Assembly: GCA_902574355.1 (NCBI GenBank)
Contig: CACGNN010000001.1
Location: 124,001-188,000 of the forward strand
Direction: 5' to 3'
DNA from: an uncultured SAR86 cluster bacterium
GTDB lineage: Bacteria > Pseudomonadota > Gammaproteobacteria > Magnimaribacterales > Magnimaribacteraceae
Length of the DNA stretch: 64,000 bases
Shown: piece after piece, positions 34,562-42,979 of the stretch
Layout: each line of letters starts with the position of its first letter
Numbering within the stretch: the first letter of the stretch is position 1
Notes under the pieces: model-generated
Databases searched by the model: none
The model's input: the letters and a program-made list of their open reading frames with translations, nothing else
Told to the model about the DNA's origin: nothing
Translations under genes and position numbers: made by a program

Positions 34562-35719
34562 TTAGCTATAAATGGAACCTTCAAATTCTTGAAGTGTTGT
34601 GAAACAGCCTTCTTCAGAAAACGGAAGCATTTGCATTAAGATTAATGCAGCAATTTCATTTTTTGGATCAATCCAAAAGAAAGAGTTAAATAATCCTGCC
34701 CATCCAGAACTATTCTTAGGTCGTCCAGACCTAATGTCTTCATGATTAACCATAAAGCCCGGACTCCATGATTTAGTGGATGTAGGAAAAAAATCTACAT
34801 CATTGGAGAGCATGGGGACTTGAGTTAGCATTTTTTTCATTACCAACTCTTCATTCAGGCTACTTAGCATTGAGCTTATTGAAGACTCAGATATTATCTG
34901 TTCTTGAGAGCCTTTACCTAAATTTAAGAAGATTCTGAGAAACTTAGAATAATCATCAAGACTTGATATCAGGTTTCCACCTCCAGAATAAAAAGAAGAT
35001 TTTTCAGGCACTTCGAAAGGCATTTCTATATATTCATCATCATTTCTTCCGTAAACTTTTGCTACTCTTGAGAGTTTATTTTTATCGAGATCATAAGATG
35101 TATTAGACATTTCTAATGGTTCAAAAATATGAGTATGCATGTATTCTTGGAGCGAACATTCGTTAATTTTTTCTATTAATACGCCTAGCCAATCAATTCC
35201 AATACCATATTCCCAATCTGATCCGGGTTCAAAAACCAAAGGAGCTTTTAGAAATTCATCATTATTTGCGAAGGCACTCTGTAAATCACCTTTCTCAACT
35301 AGTTTAGCTATAGATTCGTTCCATATTTCGTAAGCAAAACCAGATGTATGTGTTAATAGATGTCCGATATTTATATCATTTGACACATCCGATAATATTG
35401 GATCACCATTATCATCAAAGCCTCGAATAACTTTTTTATCAGTAATTTCTGGAAAAAAATCTTTAAGGTTTGTATCTAAAGAAAGAATATCTTTATCTAT
35501 CAACTGGTAAATACATGTTGAGGTTATTGCTTTTGTCATAGAAGCAATCCTAAAGAGTGTATTGTCATCGACTGGATCTTTATTTTCTAGATCTTTAAAA
35601 CCAAAGTGACCTTTGTATAAGTCCTCGTCCTTTGATATGACTGCAGCCGATACAGCTGGAACTTTCTGCTGAGCAGCATTCTCTAAAACATTATCTATTT
35701 TTGGAGAATCTATTTGCAT
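34562..35719 (-). CDS. Beta-lactamase-fold serine hydrolase (esterase EstB-like)
   Basis: 385 aa with no signal peptide. The SxxK motif is SMTK in FRIASMTKAITS; a YxN/YxS-type motif lies around WEYGIGIDW; the third motif appears as HTSG-type segments (THTSGFAYE). Cytoplasmic members are mostly esterases or transesterases rather than beta-lactamases. It is 1 bp after the downstream acyl-CoA dehydrogenase gene, so an esterase on acyl substrates of that pathway is plausible. Confidence 0.85.
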   Translation of the reverse strand: MQIDSPKIDNVLENAAQQKVPAVSAAVISKDEDLYKGHFGFKDLENKDPVDDNTLFRIASMTKAITSTCIYQLIDKDILSLDTNLKDFFPEITDKKVIRGFDDNGDPILSDVSNDINIGHLLTHTSGFAYEIWNESIAKLVEKGDLQSAFANNDEFLKAPLVFEPGSDWEYGIGIDWLGVLIEKINECSLQEYMHTHIFEPLEMSNTSYDLDKNKLSRVAKVYGRNDDEYIEMPFEVPEKSSFYSGGGNLISSLDDYSKFLRIFLNLGKGSQEQIISESSISSMLSSLNEELVMKKMLTQVPMLSNDVDFFPTSTKSWSPGFMVNHEDIRSGRPKNSSGWAGLFNSFFWIDPKNEIAALILMQMLPFSEEGCFTTLQEFEGSIYS

Positions 35720-35720
35720 T

Positions 35721-36848
35721 TTAAAGACTAGTGAACTTATCTAAGTGGAAATCAGCATTTCCAAATTGAGAGTCAATAACTAGTAATCTTTTAAAGAAAT
35801 GACCAATCCTTAGCTCTTCAGTAACTCCCATTCCTCCATGAAGTTGAACTGCACTTTCTCCTACAAATATTCCAGATTTACCGATTAAGTGTTTTAGTGC
35901 ATGCACAGTTCTTTGGGAAAGCGATGGATCTTGTACAGTTTCCATGGTGGCACGAAATAATAGAGATTTGCACTGTTCATACTCCATGAACATATCCACC
36001 ATGCGATGTTGAAGCACTTGAAAGTCAGATAATGGATGGTCGAACTGCTCTCTCTGTTGAGTGTATTCCACTGTATCTTTATATAGAACTTCCATTGCAC
36101 CGACAGCCTCAGCTGCTAAAGCTAAGATAGCATCATTTACTACTGCTTGAAGGATGGAAAACCCTTTATCCTTTTCCCCTATCAAAGATGTAGATTCTAC
36201 TTTTACGTCTTTAAATATAATTTCAGAAGCTCTTAGACCATCAACAGTAGGGAAATTCTCTTTCTCTATTCCTTCTGCATCTGCATCTACAACAAATAAA
36301 GTGATTCCTTCTTCATCTACCTGACTACCACTCGTTCTGGCAACAACTACAATTTTATCTGCCGATTCTGCATTCAGTACCATAGATTTTTTACCATTAA
36401 TGATAAAACCACTATTTTCCTCTCTGGCTGCCGTTGCCACATCCTCTATATCAAATCTACTCTGTTCTTCTGCATAAGCTAGTGTAATCTGTAAACTACC
36501 ATCTATTAGGCTTGGAATGATTGAGTCTTTGATCTCTTTAGAAGCTCCTCTTTTTATGGATCCTCCCCCCAAGACAACATTCGCTAAAAAAGGCTCAAGC
36601 ACTAATCCTTTACCGAATTGCTCCATGAGAACTAATGTATCAATCTGATTTCCACCAAATCCTCCATCCTCTTCACTAAATACCAGTCCAAGCCAACCTA
36701 ATTCAGCCATAGAAGACCAGTATTCTTTACTAAAGCCTGGATCTTCTGAGCTTATTTTTATTCTGTTAGAAAGGTCATAGTTTTCCTGAACAAAACGTTC
36801 AACGCTTTGTTGAATCATTTTCTGTTCTTCAGAAAGTTCAAAATTCAT
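35721..36848 (-). CDS. Acyl-CoA dehydrogenase, probably the non-catalytic partner subunit
   Basis: 375 aa ACAD fold: FELSEEQKMIQQSVERFV, GWLGLVFSEEDGGFGG, and VQLHGGMGVTEELRIGHFFKR. The usual C-terminal catalytic Glu (YEGT) region reads VIDSQFGNADF and the helix-G alternative reads VVNDAILALA, so neither common catalytic Glu is visible. It overlaps the next ACAD gene by 4 bp (ATGA). A heteromeric alpha2-beta2 pair, as in mycobacterial steroid ACADs, is the likely arrangement. Confidence 0.85.
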   Translation of the reverse strand: MNFELSEEQKMIQQSVERFVQENYDLSNRIKISSEDPGFSKEYWSSMAELGWLGLVFSEEDGGFGGNQIDTLVLMEQFGKGLVLEPFLANVVLGGGSIKRGASKEIKDSIIPSLIDGSLQITLAYAEEQSRFDIEDVATAAREENSGFIINGKKSMVLNAESADKIVVVARTSGSQVDEEGITLFVVDADAEGIEKENFPTVDGLRASEIIFKDVKVESTSLIGEKDKGFSILQAVVNDAILALAAEAVGAMEVLYKDTVEYTQQREQFDHPLSDFQVLQHRMVDMFMEYEQCKSLLFRATMETVQDPSLSQRTVHALKHLIGKSGIFVGESAVQLHGGMGVTEELRIGHFFKRLLVIDSQFGNADFHLDKFTSL

Positions 36849-38017
36849 TTTGAGCTACCTTTTGTGAGACCTAGAACTTTTTTAGCAACAATATCTTTTT
36901 GTACTTCGCTTGCTCCACCATAGATTGTGAAATATCGGCTATTTAAATATCCAGCTGTTCCTCCTTTTGCAAAAGAAGGACCAACACCTTTATCACCCCA
37001 AGCAGAAGAGTATATTCCGCTGGCTTCAACTGTAAGTTTTTGTATTCGTTGCTTAATTTCTGTTCCTTTAAGTTTTAGGATAGAAGATTCAGGTCCAGGT
37101 TCTCCACCAGCTGCTGCTGAGGCTAAGCTTCTTAGCTCAGTAAACTCTGTTGCTAATAAATCTATTTCTAATTCACCTACCTTAGATCTATAACTCGAAT
37201 TATCCATGAGGTTTCCATTTCCTCTTTGTATGGATCTAGCATTATCTTTTAATTGCTCTAACTCTACTAAAGACTTAGATAGTCCAGCTAATCCAGTTCT
37301 TTCATGCTCAAGTAAGCCTTTTGCATAAGTCCAACCTTTACCTTCTTCACCTATTCTATTTTCAACAGGTACTTTTACATCTGTAAAATGAACCGTATTT
37401 ACAGTATGCGAGCCTCCTAATGTGATAATTGGTTTGACTTCTATACCTTCTTGTTTCATGGGAAATAATAAAAAGGTAATTCCTTGCTGTTTAATTCCAG
37501 AGTCGTCTGTTCTCGTAAGACAAAATATCCAATCTGCGACATGAGCTAGAGTTGTCCAGATTTTGGAACCATTTACTGTGTAATATGTTCCATCATCTGA
37601 TAACACAGCTTTTGTTTTGAGATTTGCTAAATCTGAACCAGCTCCGGGCTCAGAGTAACCTTGGCACCAATTTACCTTTCGATCTCTAATATCTGGCAAG
37701 AATCTGTCCTGTTGTTCTTGGTTTCCATAATTCATTAATATAGGAGCCAACATACCTAGACCAAACGGAAGATCAAAAGGGATATTCGCTTTTGCAGTCT
37801 CCTGCTCCCAAATATAATGTTGAGTAGGCGACCATCCTGGGCCACCAAATTTTTCAGGCCATTTAGGTACGTCCCATCCGCCTTTTTCTCTGGCTTTTTC
37901 AAACCATCCTAATCTCCAAGAGAAGTAGTCTTCTCCTGATTTAATTTTATTCTCTTCGAAAAAAGATCTTACTTCGTCCCTAAATGCCAGATCTTCACTG
38001 CTTAGATTTATATCCAT
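36845..38017 (-). CDS. Acyl-CoA dehydrogenase, probable catalytic partner
   Basis: 390 aa. FAD/acyl-binding stretch WCQGYSEPGAGSDLANL, then KIWTTLAHVADWIFCLTRTD, and the C-terminal YGGASEVQKDIVAKKVLGL. Gly replaces the MCAD-type catalytic Glu, but LLEHERTGLAG offers a Glu at the isovaleryl-type helix-G position. The two ACADs overlap by ATGA and end in the serine-hydrolase and lipoprotein genes. The bulky side-chain substrates of such pairs (sterol or branched acyl-CoAs) are inference. Confidence 0.9.
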   Translation of the reverse strand: MDINLSSEDLAFRDEVRSFFEENKIKSGEDYFSWRLGWFEKAREKGGWDVPKWPEKFGGPGWSPTQHYIWEQETAKANIPFDLPFGLGMLAPILMNYGNQEQQDRFLPDIRDRKVNWCQGYSEPGAGSDLANLKTKAVLSDDGTYYTVNGSKIWTTLAHVADWIFCLTRTDDSGIKQQGITFLLFPMKQEGIEVKPIITLGGSHTVNTVHFTDVKVPVENRIGEEGKGWTYAKGLLEHERTGLAGLSKSLVELEQLKDNARSIQRGNGNLMDNSSYRSKVGELEIDLLATEFTELRSLASAAAGGEPGPESSILKLKGTEIKQRIQKLTVEASGIYSSAWGDKGVGPSFAKGGTAGYLNSRYFTIYGGASEVQKDIVAKKVLGLTKGSSK

Positions 38018-38143
38018 ATTATTTACTGAAATAGTTGAAAATGAGCGTAAATACTAATGTTTTTTGACATTGAAAGCTAGGAAAAACGGGCTTTTAAAGA
38101 TAATTTAATATTTTTTACATTTTCCTATTAAGATAGACAAATC

Positions 38144-38551
38144 ATGGAAGAATTTTTAGAAAAATTCAACGAGGAGTTTCGTGGACCATCTATGGAATTC
38201 TTTAACTTGAAATATGACTCCATTGAAGGAGAGCAAATTTGTTTTTCTTGTGAGTTCAACAACATGTCTGCAAATCCAATGGGTTTTGTTCAGGGCGGAA
38301 TGATTTCCGCAGCTTTAGATGACGCTACCTCTGCAGCAATGATTGCCGCTTATCAAGAAAAGAAGGCCCCTATGAGTACCAATTTAAATATTTCATTTCA
38401 TCGACCTCTCGCACTTGGGAAGGCCAGAATGAAAGTAAATTTAATTAAATTGGGAACCCGAAGTGCTACCTCGGAGGGTAGAATATTTAATCTGGAGGGT
38501 AAGTTGGTTGCAACATTGATGCATACAGCTCAACCTGTAGATGTCAGTTAG
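38144..38551 (+). CDS. PaaI-type hotdog thioesterase
   Basis: 135 aa. The hotdog helix holds GFVQGGMISAALDDATSAAM, with the Asp expected in the PaaI active site; STNLNISFHRPLALGKAR follows. It hydrolyses acyl-CoAs of unknown chain. The SDR gene starts 18 bp downstream. It is divergent from the paired ACADs across a 126-bp region. Confidence 0.87.
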   Translation: MEEFLEKFNEEFRGPSMEFFNLKYDSIEGEQICFSCEFNNMSANPMGFVQGGMISAALDDATSAAMIAAYQEKKAPMSTNLNISFHRPLALGKARMKVNLIKLGTRSATSEGRIFNLEGKLVATLMHTAQPVDVS

Positions 38552-38569
38552 AAAGTAAAGGAGAGATAT

Positions 38570-39358
38570 ATGAAACCAGTATGTTTAGTATTTGGAGCAG
38601 GAGCAGGAATCGGTGGAACAGTGGCAGCTAAATTTGCTGAAGAAGGCTATCACTCTTTTTTATGCAGGCGTTCGGATCAAGAAGGTTTAGATAAATTAAT
38701 TGGAGATATAGAAGCCTCTGGTGGCTCTGCCTCAGGACAACTTCTTAATGCTATAGAAGAGGATGCAATTGAAGAGGTTATAAATAAGGTTGAATCTGAA
38801 GTTGGTCCAATAGAAGTGGTAATTTATAACTTAGGAGCTCAAACAGGTATGAAGCTGCTAAGCCAAACAACTTATAAAGAATTTGAATGGGGATGGAAAA
38901 TGGCAAGCTTTGGGCTATTTAGAGTTGCCAAGATGCTCTGTCCGTTGATGGTAGAAAGAGGCAAAGGGACAATATTAGTAACTTCAGCTACCGCTGCAAT
39001 GAGAGGAAATGCAACTCAGCATTCCCACGCAGCAGCCATGGCTGCAAGAAGAATGCTTTGTCAGTCTCTAAATGCTGAGTTTTCATCTAAAGGGGTGCAC
39101 GTAGCACACATTATTGTGGACGGCGCTGTAGATGCTCCTGATACACTTGGAAAGATGTTAGGGCCTGAAATGTATCAGCAGCTAAGAGAAACAAAAGGGA
39201 TGGAACATGATGGATTGCTGCTTCCTAAAGAAATAGCAAAAACCTATTATCATTTGTCTCAACAACATCGCTCGGCTTGGACGCATGAATTAGACTTAAG
39301 AGCTTTTTCTGATCTCGCGTGGTGGAATCATGCCACTATGCTTGATGACGACAAATAA
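38570..39358 (+). CDS. SDR-family protein lacking the YxxxK catalytic pair
   Basis: 262 aa Rossmann fold with the nucleotide-binding GAGAGIGGTVAAKFAEEGY and the fold-stabilising NLGA (NNAG equivalent). Where YxxxK should lie, the sequence reads HSHAAAMAAR, with His153 and Met157 in the Tyr and Lys places; Ser139 (VTSA) is kept. RBS AGGAGA lies seven bases before the ATG. It is conserved in order after the PaaI thioesterase. Either the chemistry differs or the protein is a regulator or binder. Confidence 0.85.
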   Translation: MKPVCLVFGAGAGIGGTVAAKFAEEGYHSFLCRRSDQEGLDKLIGDIEASGGSASGQLLNAIEEDAIEEVINKVESEVGPIEVVIYNLGAQTGMKLLSQTTYKEFEWGWKMASFGLFRVAKMLCPLMVERGKGTILVTSATAAMRGNATQHSHAAAMAARRMLCQSLNAEFSSKGVHVAHIIVDGAVDAPDTLGKMLGPEMYQQLRETKGMEHDGLLLPKEIAKTYYHLSQQHRSAWTHELDLRAFSDLAWWNHATMLDDDK

Positions 39359-39364
39359 AAATAT

Positions 39365-40771
39365 TTAAACATTTAAAGGAAAACCTGCTTTTTCATCAAA
39401 GGCTATTATTTCTTCAAAAGAGTTCATTGCTTTAAGAACATTTAAGTCTTGTCTTTGTCCTCCTATAATTTGAAGGGAAGCAGGTATACCTGAGTCCAAT
39501 AAAGAGATTGGTATCACCCCAGCTGGATTTCTTGTCATATTAATACCCATAGTGAAATCAACCCATGATGGAGTTTCATTGCCATTAACAAAACCGTCTC
39601 CTTCAAGTTTAGGTGCCTGTCCACAAGTCGCAGGAGTAATTATTAGGGGGGCTTCTTCGAAGAATTTTTCTAATTGATAGCCTAATTTATGACATGCGTC
39701 TATTGCAGAAGCATATGAAGCTCCATCCATATTAGTTCCCATTTCAATGAAGAATCTAAGTAGAGGATCTATTTTCTCAAAGTCTTTCGTATCTATTAAA
39801 TGTTGCTGTCTTCTCGCACAAGCACACGCCCAAAATATCATCCAATCATCAACAGGATTTTCGTTCCATATAGTTTCTTTTTCTATTATTTCAATACCTG
39901 CCTCCGCAAGAGAATTTATGGCCTTTTCACATTTCGATAAAATTTCTTTATCTACGGTTGAAAAGCCCATCGTAGGAGACCATATTGCAGTTTTCGGTGC
40001 ATCATTGAGTAATTCTCTTGACCAATTAAGGTTATCTGATTCTAAAGAAAAAATATCTGTTGGATCTGGTCCTACCGTTGCGTCTAAAGCTAAAGTATTA
40101 TCTTGAGTAGTATTAGCCATAGGGCCTTTTACAGTTAATAATCCTGATCCAGGAGGTGTTTTTCCTCCTATAGGAATTCTACCTTGAGAGGTTTTTAAAC
40201 CTGATAATCCACCTAATGCCGCAGGTATCCTTATGGAACCACCTCCATCAGATCCTGTTCCAAGAGGTATCATGCCGGATGCCAATGCTGCCGAAGTTCC
40301 ACCAGAAGAACCACCTGCAGAATATTTAAGATTCCAAGGATTTTTTGTGCTCCCAAAAGGTACATTGTCTGTTTTTCCTTTATGACCAAACTCAGGTGTA
40401 TTAGTTTTACCAAGAATTACACACCCTTGGTCTCTCATTCTTTTAACTAGAACTGAGTCTTCATTCGCTGGAGCGTCATTAATATGCAATTCTGAACCGA
40501 AACTGGTTATAAATCCTTTTGCATCTTCTAGATCTTTCACTCCGATGGGAATTCCGGCAAGTATTCCAACCTCTTCACCTTTTATAATTGCAGAATCAAT
40601 TTGTTCTGCTTGCAAAAGAGCATCCTCAGGATTTACGGAGCAAAAAGCATTTATCTCATCATCGAACTTATCAATATTATCTAAAGCTGATTGCGTTAAC
40701 TCCTTAGCAGATATTTTCTTTCCTTGAACATTGCTGACTAACTCTTTCAATGAATAATCTCTAAAGTCCAT
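39365..40771 (-). CDS. Amidase signature family protein
   Basis: 468 aa amidase. Ser-cisSer-Lys triad: Lys in GIPIGVKDLEDAKG, SAGGSSGGTSAALASG, and the nucleophile region GTGSDGGGSIRIPAALGG. It hydrolyses an unknown amide; gatA is unlikely because gatB and gatC are not adjacent. No signal peptide. It is divergent from an ACAD across 64 bp containing a perfect palindrome. Confidence 0.93.
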   Translation of the reverse strand: MDFRDYSLKELVSNVQGKKISAKELTQSALDNIDKFDDEINAFCSVNPEDALLQAEQIDSAIIKGEEVGILAGIPIGVKDLEDAKGFITSFGSELHINDAPANEDSVLVKRMRDQGCVILGKTNTPEFGHKGKTDNVPFGSTKNPWNLKYSAGGSSGGTSAALASGMIPLGTGSDGGGSIRIPAALGGLSGLKTSQGRIPIGGKTPPGSGLLTVKGPMANTTQDNTLALDATVGPDPTDIFSLESDNLNWSRELLNDAPKTAIWSPTMGFSTVDKEILSKCEKAINSLAEAGIEIIEKETIWNENPVDDWMIFWACACARRQQHLIDTKDFEKIDPLLRFFIEMGTNMDGASYASAIDACHKLGYQLEKFFEEAPLIITPATCGQAPKLEGDGFVNGNETPSWVDFTMGINMTRNPAGVIPISLLDSGIPASLQIIGGQRQDLNVLKAMNSFEEIIAFDEKAGFPLNV

Positions 40772-40791
40772 AGTATTCTCTCCAGTATTTG

Positions 40792-40808
40792 AAATGATGT
40801 TATCATTT
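40792..40808. promoter_or_regulatory. Perfect 17-bp palindrome between amidase and ACAD
   Basis: AAATGATGTTATCATTT has 7-bp arms around GTT in the 64-bp divergent gap, 27 bp before the ACAD ATG and 20 bp from the amidase start. Its placement suits an operator that controls both genes. No regulator gene is near. Confidence 0.55.
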
Positions 40809-40835
40809 TTTTAATACTTAAATTTTAAATTAATT

Positions 40836-42047
40836 ATGAACTTCGAACACACGAAAAAAACTAAAGAACTTATAGGGCTAGTCTCAAACTTTATCGATCA
40901 AAAAATAAAACCTCGAGAGGCAGAATATGTTAAGTCAATGAATTCTTTTAGAGAGTCAGGTAACCCATGGCAAGTTCCAGAAGTATTATATGAACTCAAG
41001 AGTGATGCACGAGCAGAGGGTTTGTGGAATTTTTCCTTAACAGGCAATGAAGGTTATGGGCTTACCAATCTTGAATTTGCACCTCTTGCTGAGGTGATGG
41101 GTGTTGGGTGGACTTCAGAAGTTTTTAATTCTTCTGCACCTGATGCTGGAAATATGGAAGTTTTAGATAAGTACGGCAGCGATTATCAGAAAGAAAAATG
41201 GCTTAAACCTTTATTAGAGGGTCGAATTCGATCGGCGTTTGCCATGACTGAGCCCAATGTAGCCTCTTCAGATGCAACTAATATTGCTAGCACTATATCT
41301 AAAGATGGTGATGATTATGTAATCAATGGAGAAAAATGGTGGACATCCGGTTATGGAAGACCTGACTGTGAGTTTATGATTTTTATGGGAGTATCAAATC
41401 CTGATGCACCAAAGCATCAAAGGCAATCTCAGATAATTATTCCAAAAAATACTCCAGGTATTACTTTGCAAAGAATGCTTACTGTTTATGGTTCAGACCA
41501 TGCACCTAATGGTCATGCCCATTTGAAATTTGATAATGTGAGGATACCAAAAGAAAATATTATTTTAGGTGAAGGAAAAGGTTTCGAAATTGCTCAAGGT
41601 CGTCTGGGTCCTGGACGTATACATCATTGCATGAAAATAATTGGTGCAGCAGAACTTGCCCTAGAACTCCTTTGCAGAAGGGCTTCAACACGGAAAGCCT
41701 TCGGTAAGGCAATTGCAGAGTTAGGTGGTAACTTTGATGTCATAGCTAAATGCCGTAATGAAATTGAGATGTGCAGATTATTAACACTTAAAGCGGCATA
41801 CATGATGGATACTTTAGGCAATAAAGAAGCTAAAAGTGAAATAGCACAACCAAAAGTTGAAGTTCCATCAATGGCAGTTAGGGTAATTGAAAGGGCAGTG
41901 CAAATTCATGGAGGAGCTGGAGTTTCTCAAGATACACCTTTGGCTAGTCTTTACAGTTCAATTAGATATCTGCGTATAGGTGATGGGCCGGATGAGGTAC
42001 ATATGAGGACAATAGCGAAAGAAGAGCTCAAAAAGTACTTAGATTAA
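40836..42047 (+). CDS. Acyl-CoA dehydrogenase of the ACAD10/11 type
   Basis: 403 aa. [59 protein letters not shown] and [15 protein letters not shown] match the ACAD10/11 branch; an Asp occupies the place of the usual catalytic Glu in [12 protein letters not shown]10/11 fuse an APH-like kinase to an ACAD and process 4-hydroxy-acyl-CoAs by phosphorylation then elimination. Here the ACAD stands alone and candidate kinases lie at 26211 and 54590. Confidence 0.9.
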   Translation: MNFEHTKKTKELIGLVSNFIDQKIKPREAEYVKSMNSFRESGNPWQVPEVLYELKSDARAEGLWNFSLTGNEGYGLTNLEFAPLAEVMGVGWTSEVFNSSAPDAGNMEVLDKYGSDYQKEKWLKPLLEGRIRSAFAMTEPNVASSDATNIASTISKDGDDYVINGEKWWTSGYGRPDCEFMIFMGVSNPDAPKHQRQSQIIIPKNTPGITLQRMLTVYGSDHAPNGHAHLKFDNVRIPKENIILGEGKGFEIAQGRLGPGRIHHCMKIIGAAELALELLCRRASTRKAFGKAIAELGGNFDVIAKCRNEIEMCRLLTLKAAYMMDTLGNKEAKSEIAQPKVEVPSMAVRVIERAVQIHGGAGVSQDTPLASLYSSIRYLRIGDGPDEVHMRTIAKEELKKYLD

Positions 42048-42055
42048 CCTCCCTT

Positions 42056-42337
42056 TTACTGCTTTTGATTCAAAATATCCGCTATTGTCTTTTTCTTTGA
42101 TTTTATAGATAGCATTTTCTTTGCAAATCCCATTTCTTTGTCTGCATTTATTTTATTCAACTTATATTGCTCTGAGTCCTGAGTAGCAATGATAATTCTG
42201 CCTGAGTCTGTATCTAGGCGAATACTATCCGTCTTAAACACCTTATTTTTTTTTGATATGACAACAGCCTCAACATCATTATTAAGATCTTCAGGATGAC
42301 ATCCTTCAATTAACTTTTTAAGTTCTTTTAATTTCAT
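42056..42337 (-). CDS. Unknown small soluble protein
   Basis: 93 aa, not recognised. Lys-rich (MKLKELKKLIEG, SIKSKKKTIADILN) with no signal peptide or membrane segment. Its stop lies 8 bp from the ACAD stop. The next gene upstream on the same strand starts 35 bp further, so both small genes may share a transcript. A regulatory or nucleic-acid-binding role is only a guess. Confidence 0.5.
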   Translation of the reverse strand: MKLKELKKLIEGCHPEDLNNDVEAVVISKKNKVFKTDSIRLDTDSGRIIIATQDSEQYKLNKINADKEMGFAKKMLSIKSKKKTIADILNQKQ

Positions 42338-42372
42338 AAAATTATTCTAAGAGCTAGAAGAGATTAGATATT

Positions 42373-42777
42373 TTATTTAAAACCTTCTGCAAGACTTTTC
42401 ACTGTAGATAAAGCTATTTCTTTAGTTTTGATATTATATTTATGATGATTAACGCCAGCGTACATCATTTCTGTTTCCTTGAAATCTTCAATCACCTGTT
42501 TGTTCAAACTAAAAACTATTTCTTCCTTGATTGCGTCGTTACTCCTTTTTTTATCTCCATATATTCTTTCATTTTCACCAATTTGAATCCATATCTTATC
42601 AAGTAAATCCATTAATTCTGGAAAATGAGAATCCTCATCTTCTGGAGTTTTAACAATTTCTATTATTCCAACGAGAGCAGGTTGCTCTTCAATTATTTCA
42701 CTATCTTTAAAAAGTATTGAAATTTTAGAACCTATTGAAATAGACCTGACATCACGATTTTTTATAGAACTCGACAT
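42373..42777 (-). CDS. Unknown protein, 134 aa
   Basis: Not recognised. An N-terminal beta-like region (VRSISIGSKISILFKDSE) and a charged helical middle precede a C-terminal helix (ALSTVKSLAEGF). No signal peptide, membrane segment or cysteine. It ends 36 bp before the 93-aa unknown gene and starts about 120 bp from the divergent TPP riboswitch. Confidence 0.5.
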   Translation of the reverse strand: MSSSIKNRDVRSISIGSKISILFKDSEIIEEQPALVGIIEIVKTPEDEDSHFPELMDLLDKIWIQIGENERIYGDKKRSNDAIKEEIVFSLNKQVIEDFKETEMMYAGVNHHKYNIKTKEIALSTVKSLAEGFK

Positions 42778-42901
42778 TCTTTATATCTACTAATTTATGA
42801 ATTAAATTGATGGATACTCACATTTTATATTCTTTTATAAGAGAAGACTATTTGTTAATAAGACTCTGGTTAAATTACGAGGTTTTGCTAAAATTCTTAT
42901 A

Positions 42902-42979
42902 TTGCAAAGGGGTGGCTTCGGCCTGAGATCATTGAAACCCTTTGAACCTGATCCATACAATAATGGCGGAGGAATTGCA
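42902..42979 (+). promoter_or_regulatory. TPP (thiamine pyrophosphate) riboswitch
   Basis: All THI-box hallmarks are present: AAAGGGGTGG, CTGAGATC, ACCCTTTGAACCTGATCC and AATGGCGGAGGAAT. The closing stem pairs TGCAA (42903-42907) with TTGCA (42975-42979), which takes in the A of the receptor ATG, and the GGAGG ribosome binding site sits in the aptamer. Control is therefore probably translational: bound TPP hides both. TAAAAT at 42889-42894 is a plausible -10. Confidence 0.95.

Noticed and set aside
34562-35719. Antibiotic-resistance beta-lactamase
   Set aside because: No export signal and an esterase-like context; the SxxK fold alone does not show beta-lactam hydrolysis.
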